A stretch of DNA of 64,000 nt, taken from contig NC_088112.1 of assembly GCF_036370855.1 (NCBI RefSeq), forward strand, positions 17,786,469-17,850,468, written 5' to 3'. The notes below the pieces were generated by a model. It was not told the origin of the DNA. It did no database searches and saw nothing but the letters and a program-made list of their open reading frames with translations. This DNA comes from Dromaius novaehollandiae. Its lineage: Eukaryota > Chordata > Aves > Casuariiformes > Dromaiidae. A program made the position numbers and the translations under genes. Shown here in pieces: positions 9,351-20,155 of the stretch. Numbering within the stretch: the first letter of the stretch is position 1; every line of letters starts with the position of its first letter.

Positions 9351-12100
9351 CTCAAGGGCTCAGGCTACAGTGATAACTATTTCTGACAACCTCTGTAGAT
9401 GAGTTTGACATTTTTGATACATGTGTGCAGGGGAGGTTGTACCACAGAGCAGGTAGGTGTTACGTGCTTCCACAGACAAAGAGCAAACAGGTACTTTCAT
9501 TCTAAGCAACTTTTCTTTCAGATAAAGGGGGAAATGAGCACAAAAGAAGCAAGCACTGAAAGTAGGGTGCCCCTTGTGCCCTCTACACAGGTTGTGTTGC
9601 AAGGCTCAGTAACCGGCCAGACAGTCACCCCTCAGCGTCTGAGCTTCCTCCGTTGCTCCTGAAAGGCTCCTTGTGGATTTTCTTGCTTCCAGGGTGAGTC
9701 CCGCTGAGTAGTGCTTGTTTACAAGAGAGGCAAAAAGCAGCAGCTGCTGAGACTTGGTCTGTTCACTCTGTGCATCTTTGATGCTGTGATTGCAATTATC
9801 ATCCATATCTTGTCTTAAAGTTGCCTAAACTGAGTAAATTAGACCGGAGGTCAGCAGGGGCAGGAATGCCAGACCCAAATAACAGGTTCAGCATAGCAAG
9901 TCTCACCGGCCGAGAAGCAGTAAGCGCCTGGGTGTAGACTAACGGGTGGGCAGTGTCACTTCTCTGTGCAAAGTGAGGCATCATCATGTCAACAGATTTT
10001 TTGGTGGGGTGTTTTCTTTCTCCCGTCAGATAACAATCTCTTGGAGAGCTGGCATCTCTCATCTTCTCCTTGGCTCCAGCTTCACCATGTGTCTGCATAA
10101 AGTAGGTCTGCTGACTCCTGCTCAGCTTGGAGCTATGTGGAAGTCAAGGGGCCCTGCTTTCATTGCTGCATGCCCCTCAAAACACTCCTGCACACCCTCT
10201 TCAGCTGTGCGCTGCTGTGGCTATTCCCCACATTATGCTGCAGGTGGTTCACAAGCCCACGGTCGGTCACGTAGCTTGAATGTATCAGGATTGCTCATCC
10301 TTGATCACTGTCGATTAATAACGCATCATTCAAGGTGAGAGCCATTTGCCTGTGAAATTAGTTAACAGCGTATTGTATTAATAATAGCAGAAATGAAGAA
10401 AAAATGAGAGAAACTGAAAAAAATCCCCAGCCAACCCCAAATCCAAGATAAATAATGTAAGGAGTGTCTCTGTGATCATCTCACCATGGCTTAGATCAAT
10501 AGCAACATCAGAACAGAGCCAGGAGAGTGGCTCTGAGCCCAGAGCTTTGCAGCACTGGCAGTGTTCACAGCCCTTATCGTGCTTTATTACCCAAATGTTT
10601 TCCCTGCACATCGCAAGGTTCCCTGGTTGGCTAATATACAACCATTGTCGAAATAAATATTTTGTTAATTTTTTCTTGCTGGAGGAGAGATCAAGTAGTA
10701 GCTCTTCACTGCCACTGGGAAAGAATACGCAAAGCTGGTTCTTTGAAAGGTCAGCTTATATTAGATGCTGTGAATACAGAGAGATAAGGAAACTTGCACC
10801 CATTTTGCCCTTTGGGCAGATGCTAGACGCTGCCAAGTTTGGTGTGCAAAGGTATTTTTTATGCTTACGGGATGATGCTTGTAATCTTTGCTCTTCAGGA
10901 AGTTGGTAAGAATTTCTGTTGACTCTTGACATGGGATTTCTAGCTAACATGATTCTTTGTTTACCCTGTTTATTTTTCTCCCTCAAGTGAACTAGTCTTA
11001 TAGTGTTTGTTGTGTAATTCGTTACTTGTGCCGCAGTATTCAGCTGCCCTCATCAGATCAGCTCCCTCTGTGCAAACACACAGTGGGAAAGTCCCTTCTC
11101 TAAAGAGCTTTAGCCATCGTTGCTAATTAGAGCACAAAGGTGCCTGCTGCTCTCCGATACTTTGTTCTCCCTCGTAATAACAGGCAGTTTGTTTTCCAAG
11201 ATGTCCCTGGAGATGAGGGGGTTGTACCCCCCACGGGTCTTTTGCCAAGAGCCAGCGCATTGAGAGCGTAAATTCAGAGCTGAGAGTGGAAGTTTTGCCC
11301 ATTCCGTGATTAGAAGTTTGCAGCATACTCCTGATGAAGTCGTCACTCGATCTCCAGGCTTTTAAACCACAAAATAAATATTTCAGCCACAGGCAGTTGC
11401 TATCCAGGTGCCTTTATGGTAGGCAGCCAGACCGATCTTGCTGTTCCCATCGGGAATACCACAGAAGACATGCGCAGTAGCATCCTCCACACCTACTGCC
11501 TGCACTTCAAGGGCTCAAAAGGACTTCAGCTACAGCTTGAACTTCCATCTTTCTCTGGATAACAACTTTCTGTTTTCTGTCTGGGAAGAAACAAAGAAAT
11601 GGTTTCCCACGTTCCCGATCATTACACAATGGGAGCGCAATATACAATGAAGGTTAAAATGATTTATAATCTAGAGCGCTCCAAAGAATAAACAAGACAG
11701 GGAATGAGCGAACTGCTGGAACAGAATCTTTTGGCAGTGCATGAAAGCCCAATAACGATCTTGGAAACGTATTGATTTAGGGATTAGCATGAAAGGCATC
11801 CAGCTAGGATGCTTTGTTCTGCTTTGGGTGGCATCACTGGAGACCTTGAGGAAGGTCAGTAGATCGCGCTGACTCTCAGCCATTCCAGCTGGAAGCTGGG
11901 GAAGAAGCAAAGACCTAGTGGAGGACCAGATGCTATATCCATGCCTATTGTTCCAGGGTAAATAAAAGAAGAAAATGCTTTTTGTTTGTTTGAGCAGCTG
12001 CTGATCTCCAGCAAATCTTCCGCTTCATCATTTTCAAACACAAACTGGCTAAGTAGCTGTACATATTTCAAATGACAATTAAAGATAAAGTGTAATTTAA
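9351..12100. other. non-coding, one candidate exon at 10030-10334
   Basis: Apart from the candidate exon described separately, I see no gene. Frames of 65-145 codons at 10472-10909 and elsewhere are unrecognised. AT-rich patches at 10370-10460 and 12060-12110 are too plain to call. No interspersed repeat is recognisable. Confidence 0.4.
10030..10334 (+). other. candidate exon, unknown gene
   Basis: A pyrimidine-rich acceptor (TTTTCTTTCTCCCGTCAG) ends at 10029, and a good donor (CAAG then GTGAGA) starts at 10335. The 305 bases between are open in one frame throughout, with the codon boundary exactly at 10030. The frame ends inside the putative donor (AGG TGA). The predicted peptide has no recognisable domain and a mildly hydrophobic N-terminal third. 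It may be coding, a lncRNA exon, or a chance pairing of splice-like sequences. No partner exon is identified nearby. Confidence 0.2.
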
Positions 12101-13079
12101 ATATATGCTTCTATGGCCATTGAAATGCTAAGAGACATACTTTGATAGCACAATCAAAAGGGCTACAAGTGTAATGGCAGAGAAAAAACGACCAGTTGTG
12201 CTAGCCAGGCACATTTCTCTTGACTACATTACCCGAGGCCTTTTGAGAGAGGAGAGAAAAGCAACATAGTGAAATAAGACCTGGAGGATCTCACATGTTT
12301 TCAGTTTCGAAGTATGGCTGCTATGTCATTTGCTTTCTCCTGTCTCTCTCTCGACTGTTTCTGAGAGAGGGGCCATCCAAACACATGCTGATAGGTGTGG
12401 CTAGAAATGCAGATTTGGCACCATATAGGATACAAAGAATATTGTATACCTTGGAAGATAAATGAATCCATGTCAGGCTAGAAGTGGAAAGCTGGTACTT
12501 TGCACTTTAGCTCTCCTCCGAGCCCTGCACAGCCTCATGTGATGGGTGACCTGGGAGAGCTGGGAATATGCCCCTAGTCCAAGAGGCCTCTATGGTACCT
12601 TGCCAGTATTTTGAGGACAATTTACAACATTAAATCCTGCAACAGATATGTGAGATTAAAACATATCAGTCCCGGGAGTCCTGGGAGAAAATCAGAGGGT
12701 CAGGGAATGACTCACCTATGATTAGCTGCTGGCTCGTCAGGGGAATGGGACAAAGCTGGGGCCATCTGGCCTGCGGCATCACTGCAACCGTGCAAGAGGA
12801 CAAGCTGGGAGAAGTCAGCTGCAGCCAGGAGACCTACGTACCGGCACGTAAGAGCACGTTTTCTGGGCCCCCCTGGACACAGTGCTTCTGTACCGCAGCA
12901 CTCCAGCCCTGCGTCGCTTTGCCTACCAGGCACGCTGCTGGCCTGACATCCAGACCTCATGTGCAAGGAGCTGCACACTCACCATAAATAATGGTTTACT
13001 GCCAAAAGCTCCATGGTTGGCAATCCTGCGCTCCGGCTACTGTGCTGATCTGGACACCTCTGCAACTGGAACAAGATAG
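12101..13079. other. non-coding, no clear feature
   Basis: Moderate-GC DNA. A minus-strand frame of 88 codons (12712-12978) runs into a donor-like sequence on that strand (TAG then GTGAGT, complement of 12709-12717). I could not confirm a matching acceptor with an open frame, so no exon is called. No recognised repeat. Confidence 0.4.
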
Positions 13080-13640
13080 TAACTGATATTAGGCGGTTTT
13101 CACAATACGCAGGTCTGACTGCAAACTGTACAGCTCCTTAATTAATGACTTGCTGGCTTCATTCCTGATTCATGACTTCCCCACTTAGACTATTCTAGTC
13201 ACATACACTCTCGTAGCAGCTTTGGCTTTTACAGATGCAATCCAACAGATGAATAAATAACAATGAGCTCCTGTTGAAATGCAGTCAGGAAACACTTGAT
13301 AGGAACTAATTTATTGTACTTCATTATTTAGCAAGCCAATATATAAACTTACCTAACACAACAGCAGATTAGCTGATGCACTCACTGTCTATTAGCTTTT
13401 GGTTGCCGTTACTGAAAGCCTCAAGTATATTTTTGGAGAGGGAGTTACATAAGAAAGACTTTTTTTAACAACAAGACAAGATATTTTCAGGGTTTCCTTA
13501 CATAAAAGTATACTGAAATAGTTCCGCTTCCTCAGGCCTTTAAAATATTGGTCCCTTACCTAAGCTTCATCATTAAAAGTTTACATTCTCCTTTGGTTTT
13601 GAGAAAAACATTGCTGAAAACGCTGGAATAAAGATTACAG
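13080..13640. promoter_or_regulatory. candidate conserved non-coding stretch
   Basis: AT-rich unique DNA with CTTAATTAATGAC near 13138, GAACTAATTTATTG near 13304 and TTCATTATTTAGC near 13320. It has no long frame and no repeat. Composition resembles enhancer-type elements, but the evidence is weaker than for 28.2 or 39.9 kb. Confidence 0.2.
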
Positions 13641-14500
13641 CTGACAATAGCTGCCCTCAGGCAGAGTCAAGCTTTTCTGCACATGGATGAGGTATTCCCA
13701 GGGGCTGGTTGCATCCCCCACGAACGGAGCATCATCTTCGATCTCCCTGCCCTTGGCTCTAGAGGCAGAGCATGTTGCACTGACCTGTCTCCTCCAGCAC
13801 AAAAACGGAGCAGCATGGGCAGCAAGAGGGAAACCTCGAACTAAAATACCACCAACCAAAGCACTTTCTTAGTGGTGGTATTGTGAAAAACTGGGGGGAT
13901 GAGAAGCTCATGGCCCACAGCTTGACACAAACCAGAGCAGCCAAGGTGGGTTAGTCTCCCCCCGCCAGCTAGGCTGGCTGGCTGGGAGCCCCCCAGCCCC
14001 GCACCGCACGGGCACGGCAGGGTTACTGCTCCGAGCAGGGAAATGTTCACCGTCGTCAACACTGCCCAGAGTCGTCACACGTGCAGGGCAGCCCGGGGCA
14101 GTGGCCGCAGGGGTTTGCCTGCTCAGCTCCCCACTGGGCGAGCAATCGTTAAAGGGCGCTGGTGTCTCTGGGAGCATCCGAGCGCTCTGGGACAGGATAA
14201 TGTGGTCACCGCGGATTGCGTTATCCCACTCAGATTGTCTGATGGAGAAACAAGCATATGGGTAACCCCAGAAACCGGGAAGTCCGAAGTGACCCTGCAG
14301 CAGTTTGGCTGTCCATGTGCAAACACACCGTCTGTGCCTCAACAACCCAATGCGAGCAGACTCCTCGGAGTCGCAGCAAATCGGAGAGGGTGGAAGAGCC
14401 TGCCAAAGATTTTCTCGCTCTTTAAATTGTCACTTCCATCTCACAAAATCTGTGGCTCTAGATAGCCATTACTGCAGTAGCAACCTCCCTTTGCTACAAA
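13641..14500. other. CpG-bearing non-coding block with a GGATAA dyad
   Basis: GC-rich from 13960 to 14230, with about one CpG per 15 bases in the densest part and a short GGCT tetranucleotide run at about 13972-13985. A dyad GGATAA...TTATCC at 14195-14226 lies in the CpG-rich part. Overlapping frames on both strands (up to 145 codons, 13908-14345 minus; 140 codons, 14043-14465 plus) are mutual shadows and unrecognised. Confidence 0.4.
14195..14226. repeat. GGATAA/TTATCC inverted motif pair
   Basis: GGATAA at 14195-14200 and TTATCC at 14221-14226 are exact reverse complements 20 bp apart, with CpG-bearing GTCACCGCGGATTGCG between them. Both arms overlap GATA-type (GATAA) and bicoid-type (GGATTA-like) cores. 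With 6-bp arms it could arise by chance. Confidence 0.4.
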
Positions 14501-16380
14501 TGGGGCGTTTGCATTGCTAAAAAGCACAGTTACAGTGGTCACACTGATGGACTGGCAGTGGCTCTGGGACATGTTCAGACTGGTGAATTGCTCTGTATTC
14601 CCAAGATGTCTAGGAAAAGAAAGGAAATCTTCAGTAACACAGTCTACTGTGCAGCTTTTTCCTTTCTAGCGTTTTTGCTGTGCTCTGATTTACCTGTTAG
14701 ACAAAAGAAATAGTTCAAGATACTCGGGCCCTAATCCTACTGATTTATACGCAGAACCAGTTGGAGGTGTCACAGTATAAAAATGAAATAAATGTGCAAG
14801 TCTTTGCAAGGGAAGAAATATGATGATATTCTCTGAAAATCTTGCGCCCCTATTTTGTGGAAACAGCCAAAACCTGAGTGTGGGTAACTCTCTGAAAATC
14901 ACATAATCAGTCCAGAGAGTGAAGAAATATAAATGGAAATCCATCTATCACATATAAGGAGAGTATGAAAGTTGAATGTGTTGTACGCTTGAGCTGTTTT
15001 ATTCGTATAGTCATTTAGGTAACAGTCATCCTGGTAGTTTTTCTACCTCTTCAACTTTGTGAAATTGTAGAAAATGAAACTGGTTTCTTTACAAAGCTTT
15101 GCATGGTTATATGGAAATTAAACTCCATCACTTGAAAAGGCCACAATATGCAAGGAATTTATTGGTATGTTTAGAAACTAGAATGATATTCTGTTAAATT
15201 TTAGAACGTTTGACAGAAATTATGAAATAGTTTAATTCATCAAGAGATGTGTTTATAAATCAGTAACCTAAAACTGAGGATTTCTCCAGTAAAAGCAGAT
15301 ATACAGTTCCTGGAGAGAAAATAGATTAAGAAGAAACTAAAAGCTTAGTGAAAAGAAATCCATACTGGTGCAACTTCTTCTAATATATCTAACAAGGCAG
15401 ATAAGTGAGCAACACTGGTCAGTGTGTAAAAAAGACAGTGTTCAGATGTAGATGGGTCGCTTTTGAGACAGGGAAGGTTATGTGACTTTGAGCGCTAACA
15501 ATGTCCCCAGCGTTTGACAGGATATATAGCAGAGAGTCAAGCATAACCAAAGAAAATAGAATATTTAGTGGGCTGTAAAAACCTGGCATCAGTTAATTTC
15601 TGCTGTTAACGTTAATGCAGAGCAGCATGCGGTGTGCCAGTGCTGTGCAGGGAGGTTCGGTGGAAGGGGACGTGTTGCAGGGCAGCACAGCGGGTACGAA
15701 ATCCCGCTCTCCCGTTGCTCCCGTGCACCCGGCCTGCACCCAACCGCGCACCCGGCTCCCAAAGCCGCAAAACACCAAGCTGCCCCTGTCAAACTGCCCT
15801 AGCAGCCCCCACTTCCTGCCATATACTTACACATAAATACATATTATATGTCTTCTGCTCCCTCCCATATATAAGTATAGGTAATAGTGTTCGGCTATAG
15901 CCAGCTCAGTCTATACCCAGCTCAGATGCTGAAACTGGGTTCCCATTTCTGTGATCCCTTCCCTGAACATACATTGTCTGATTGTGTCAGTGACCCAAAT
16001 ATCCAGCTGCATTTTGTGGATGACTTTCTGCAGATTTCGGTTCTGTTTCTCAACTGGTGACATCCCAAGCATCCTGCAATCGCTTGCTCATACCGCAACA
16101 GCCAAGGGACGCGTCCCCCGCTCCGCAGCACGGCGTGTGCACGCCCTCGGGTAACTCCCGAGGCGGTTCAGCGGGCTTTGAGGCATCAGCCGAACCTCCG
16201 GTTGTGCCGAGAGCTGAGCAGTTGGGGGGGATGGGGACACTGCATGGAAAATAGGCAGCGTGAGACAAATATAGAGGCTGTCAAGGAAAGCTTATTTCAA
16301 GCATGTCCCCCCGAACCTACCAGTCTATTATTCTAGCCATAAATTTGTCCTTCAGTGTTTGTTTTTCTTGTCTTAGAGTC
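14501..16380. other. non-coding, possible old repeat at 14724-14800
   Basis: 14724-14800 reads GGGCCCTAATCCTACTGATTTATAC ... CACAGTATAAAAATG ... GTGCAAGTCTTTGCAAGG. This resembles the ends of the old archosaur/turtle repeats (GGGCCC-GATCC ... TTTACAC ... TTTGCAAGG), but the match is loose. 14950-15560 is plain AT-rich DNA. 15600-15800 and 16080-16260 are GC-rich with CpGs and short frames on both strands. 15820-15890 is TATA/ATAT-rich simple sequence. Confidence 0.35.
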
Positions 16381-17100
16381 TGAAAGGCCCGTTTCTAACA
16401 TTGCAAAGCCTCAGCTGTCAAATCTGCTTTCCTCTTATTGCCAGCGACGCGCTGAAGCACCGTGCCCTTTCATATCAAATACATCATTAAAATAGATCCT
16501 CTTTCCCATCAGAAATAAACTCCGGGTGCAGTTACTCGAGCATTTTCTCCAGCAGCCAAGGCAGTTTCAGACGTGCCCACCCGCTTCTGACGGTTTGCCA
16601 TCCCCTCGCAGGTCCCGCTGTGTGGGGCTGCCCCAGGAATTGGATCAGTGCGGATTAAAATCCGTGCCCTAAAAACGTGTGCCTCAGCGCAGCAGAGAGG
16701 GGCATGATCGGCGGCGTGGGCACAGGACTCCCAGCTGGAGGACGCGTCCCCGTAGCCGCGTCTCCAGACATGGCTAATGGTCACGGCTGCTCCTTGCAGC
16801 CCGACCTGAAACCTTCCAACGTCTCTCTGACAGTCAACTAGAAAGACCAGCACCATTTATTCATCTTTAATGGCACCCTCTTTAGGCTCTTTCCCAAACA
16901 AACTTAACACCCTTAAATCCCCAGATCAATTCAGCTTCCGTGCCTTGCTACGATTAAGCAACATGCTGTTATTTACTTAATCCTCTTTGGAAACATCAGG
17001 GCTGCTGTGAACAGAAGAGCCGTGTTTATTTTCAGGCATTTCAAATTCATTACACTTCTGTACTCATAGAAACATGTAGAGATTTATATTCTCAATACAG
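16381..17100. promoter_or_regulatory. candidate conserved non-coding elements
   Basis: Two parts. 16380-16520 (CAAAGCCTCAGCTGTCAAATC, ATCAAATACATCATTAAAATAG) and 16860-17060 (CTACGATTAAGCAACATGC, TTACTTAATCCTCTTTGG, CATTTCAAATTCATTACAC) are unique and mixed AT/CpG. The CpG-richer middle has an overlapping 115-codon minus-strand frame (16509-16856) that I do not recognise. The TAATCC core followed by CTTTGG resembles an OTX-like plus TCF-like pair. Confidence 0.27.
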
Positions 17101-20100
17101 TGAAACCCATTTAGCGAAACAAAACACAAGCATCTAAAATACAAATCAGGGTGAGCCGTAAAATCGGCATGCAGTCCTGTATCCCCCTCGCAAACATAAA
17201 TCTCCCAAAAGACTACACCTCCCAGCATGCTTGAATCTAATGGCATTTCTGGCCCTGGTGTGAATGCTTGCATGAAGGAGCAATTAACTTGGCAAAACAG
17301 GGGCAACTGGCAGAATCATGACCGCATCTGCTTCATATTCTTGAAAACTTGGTACAGCTGCCGGCTTGCGAGCTTACCCTGCACCTTAACACACTGTTTG
17401 ACCTGATGGTTGTCAGAAAGAAAAGGCATGCTAAAAAAAGAGATGCAGAGAGCGTGGTGAATGCTGCGATATCACACGAAGAAAATTAAATGCGTAAAAA
17501 CACCTCTGCGAAGAAATGCTAGCGGGGTGTGTTTGCTCAGGAGAAAAATCCTTTAAGTAAAATTTGCAAAGGACTGGAACAAAAGGTAAAATATTTCACA
17601 GTGGGTGTTGTCATCTACAGAGCTCTAATGGACTGTTCCACCTAATGAATGAACCTGTGCTCAGCGTTTTTGGGACTGTGCCAACACGCTGCAGCTCTGT
17701 GGCACAGGTGCAACCCTCATTTTTGGGGGCTTTACTAGCTCGTGCTGCTCCCTCCAGACAGCATCACTGGTGAGTTCGTGGCCAGCCGTGCCAACCAGCT
17801 GCCCCAGCAGGGCAGCAGGCATCTCACCCGTCGTTTCCAAACTGCCTGCTTCACTTGGTGTTTTGCCTTTCAGGTGCATATGGAAATTCAGCTGGCAGGA
17901 AAGCTGAGGTTTCCCAGCGAGGCAAAGGTTTTCCAGTGCTGATCAGTTCAGCAGAGAACAGGAGCTGGTGTTAATTACATTTTCATTACTGTTGCATTTG
18001 CAAAGTTCAGATGGGGCTGGCGAGCAGCATTATGGCCACTGGTATCAAAAGCACCATGTTTCCTGTGCTTCCAGCTCCTCTTCGTTTGAAGGCCCAGCAC
18101 GGACAGGACAGGCTCTCTCTGGAGGCGAGATCACACAGGCAGCCCAACGGGGTTTAACCAGCTCGCCAGGTGGAAACCACACCGTACCTCGGAGCCAGAA
18201 AGGGCAGGGGAGCGTGCTGGATTTTTATATCTCTGTGCCCTTTCTAACCAACCAGGAGATTGCTGGCTCCCACGGTTTCCCAGTAGCCTGCAGCAGTGCT
18301 TGAAGTCCTCCCAGCATCACCACCTTCTCCGGCCAGGCTCCATCAAAACCCAGGATGCATGCTCCGTCGGGAAGCCGGGCTGCCTCTGGAGTGCCTGCTC
18401 TGGAGACGTCCACACTAAGTACAGGGCTCTAAAGTCCCTTTATACCATTCCTGCTCTTTTCCCTGGGGTGAAGAAGCTGGATGAGAGGTCTGGTTCTCAT
18501 CCTGTAAGTCAACTGGGGAGAATAGAGCCTTTTTCACCTCACATCTGATTTTGCAAAATCTTAAAAATAGAAGAACCCGTTTCTGTTTCCTCTAGCCCTG
18601 TTCAGAGTTAAGAACTTAGGTGCATATTTGTACAAAATGTACATGCGTGTCTATAAAAATCTTCACCTCCTCTTCGTCTCCCCCACGCACATACGAATGC
18701 ATTGTAGCACTTCAGATTCTTCAGTCACTTGGTAAAAAAGGCTCTGGAGAATGATCAGAGGTTAATGAAAAGTTCAGCCAAGGAGCAGACCCCAGCAGAG
18801 ATAACAGATCTCTAAGGCTTTAAAAAAACTGACAAGAAACCATCAAAAAGTATTTGTGGTCAAGGATAAAGAGAAACATCCTTTTGAACGTATCCAAGCA
18901 TGAAACCTCCATGGTAGTTACCTTATAATATTATCCCTGCATGTCAAACCATGTCATTTTTATGAAGAAGACTGATTTATACATGACAGCTGCAACTTTT
19001 TACAGCCCTCGGGGGTTGTAACTTCAAGATCTAAGATCCCAGCAGTAGAAGAACTGTAGCCTGCAACCCCGTAATAAATGCAGTGCAAGAGAGAGCTGTG
19101 GCATGTTCTTGTTTCCCTGTTACCAGACCTGAATAAGTGCTGCCCATGAGTGCAGCCAGTTTGTTTTCAGAGCTCAACAGAAATCATCTTTGCAGAGCAG
19201 TGATCTTTTTAACAGGTATTTTCTGGGTTTCTCGTCATTTGAAATAGAACTCCCCTGAAGGTTAGCTTCGGCTTTGATGCCTGGGAAACTCAAAAGGATA
19301 TTTATTTATGTTTTGTGAATTTTCATGTTATAAAATGAATGTACTCATGTTGTTTGTGTTACTAGAGTACCAAAAGCTCTACTCACATGAATGACAGTCC
19401 TTCAAGAAAGAGGAACGGAGTGACCGAAATGTTTTTTCTAGGCCACAACCTAGTCCTGCCTGAGGTTGAGGGGACCTCAGGAAAGATAGCAATGGGAGCA
19501 GCCAGCAAAGCAGGGCCAGCTTATGGGATGGGGCACCTCGATGGGCTCAACAGCAAGTCAAGAGAAAGAGCCTCATCACCTTGTATGGGCCCTGGTGTGG
19601 GTCGTAATACTGGTGGTCAGAGAGGGTGAGAGCCCCTTTCAGGGAGGATGTTGGAGGAGGAGATTGATTCACATTCTCTGGGGTTAATTACAAGGCAGAC
19701 ATTGATGAACTGGGCAGAGTGCTTAAAATCTATAAGGACTTTGTAACAGGAATTTATCGTAATACCTATTCTGTTATTGATTGAAATGGTACTCACAAGA
19801 CATCCATACCCGATTGATTAGTTTAGATATGCTAATGGTGTATGTATTCTAAATAGATCTTGATGCCCTAGAGGATTTTTTCCCTTGTCTTTATTTCTAT
19901 TTTTCTGTCGCCATGGTACTGTACATGTAAACACTCCTTATTTAAAAATATCAAATATGAAAGCAGATTTAAAGCATTTTAGAATGTAAGCGCTGGGATC
20001 AGAATAACATATGTGGTGTTTTGACATGAGCTGAAAATATATCCAAAGGCTCCTTTCCAGCATGCTGACAAAATACATAAATTAGCCTGGCAAAGGTCTA
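17101..20100. other. non-coding, no clear feature
   Basis: Moderate GC, no recognisable repeat, no frame longer than 111 codons (17968-18303, unrecognised). 19015-19055 contains small dyads (TTACA/TGTAA and GGGGTTG/CAACCCC). 19260-20060 is AT-rich and plain. Confidence 0.45.
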
Positions 20101-20116
20101 GCTCTCACCAGAGCTC

Positions 20117-20155
20117 TCAGCTGATTGCAGAGCTCTGCTCCAGCAGAGCAGCTGA
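20117..20155. repeat. nested palindromes
   Basis: Outer arms TCAGCTG (20117-20123) and CAGCTGA (20149-20155) enclose the perfect 12-bp palindrome GCAGAGCTCTGC (20127-20138). This overlaps a second dyad, GCTCTGCT (20132-20139) with AGCAGAGC (20142-20149). The DNA can fold in two mutually exclusive ways. The outer arms each contain the E-box CAGCTG. Confidence 0.5.
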
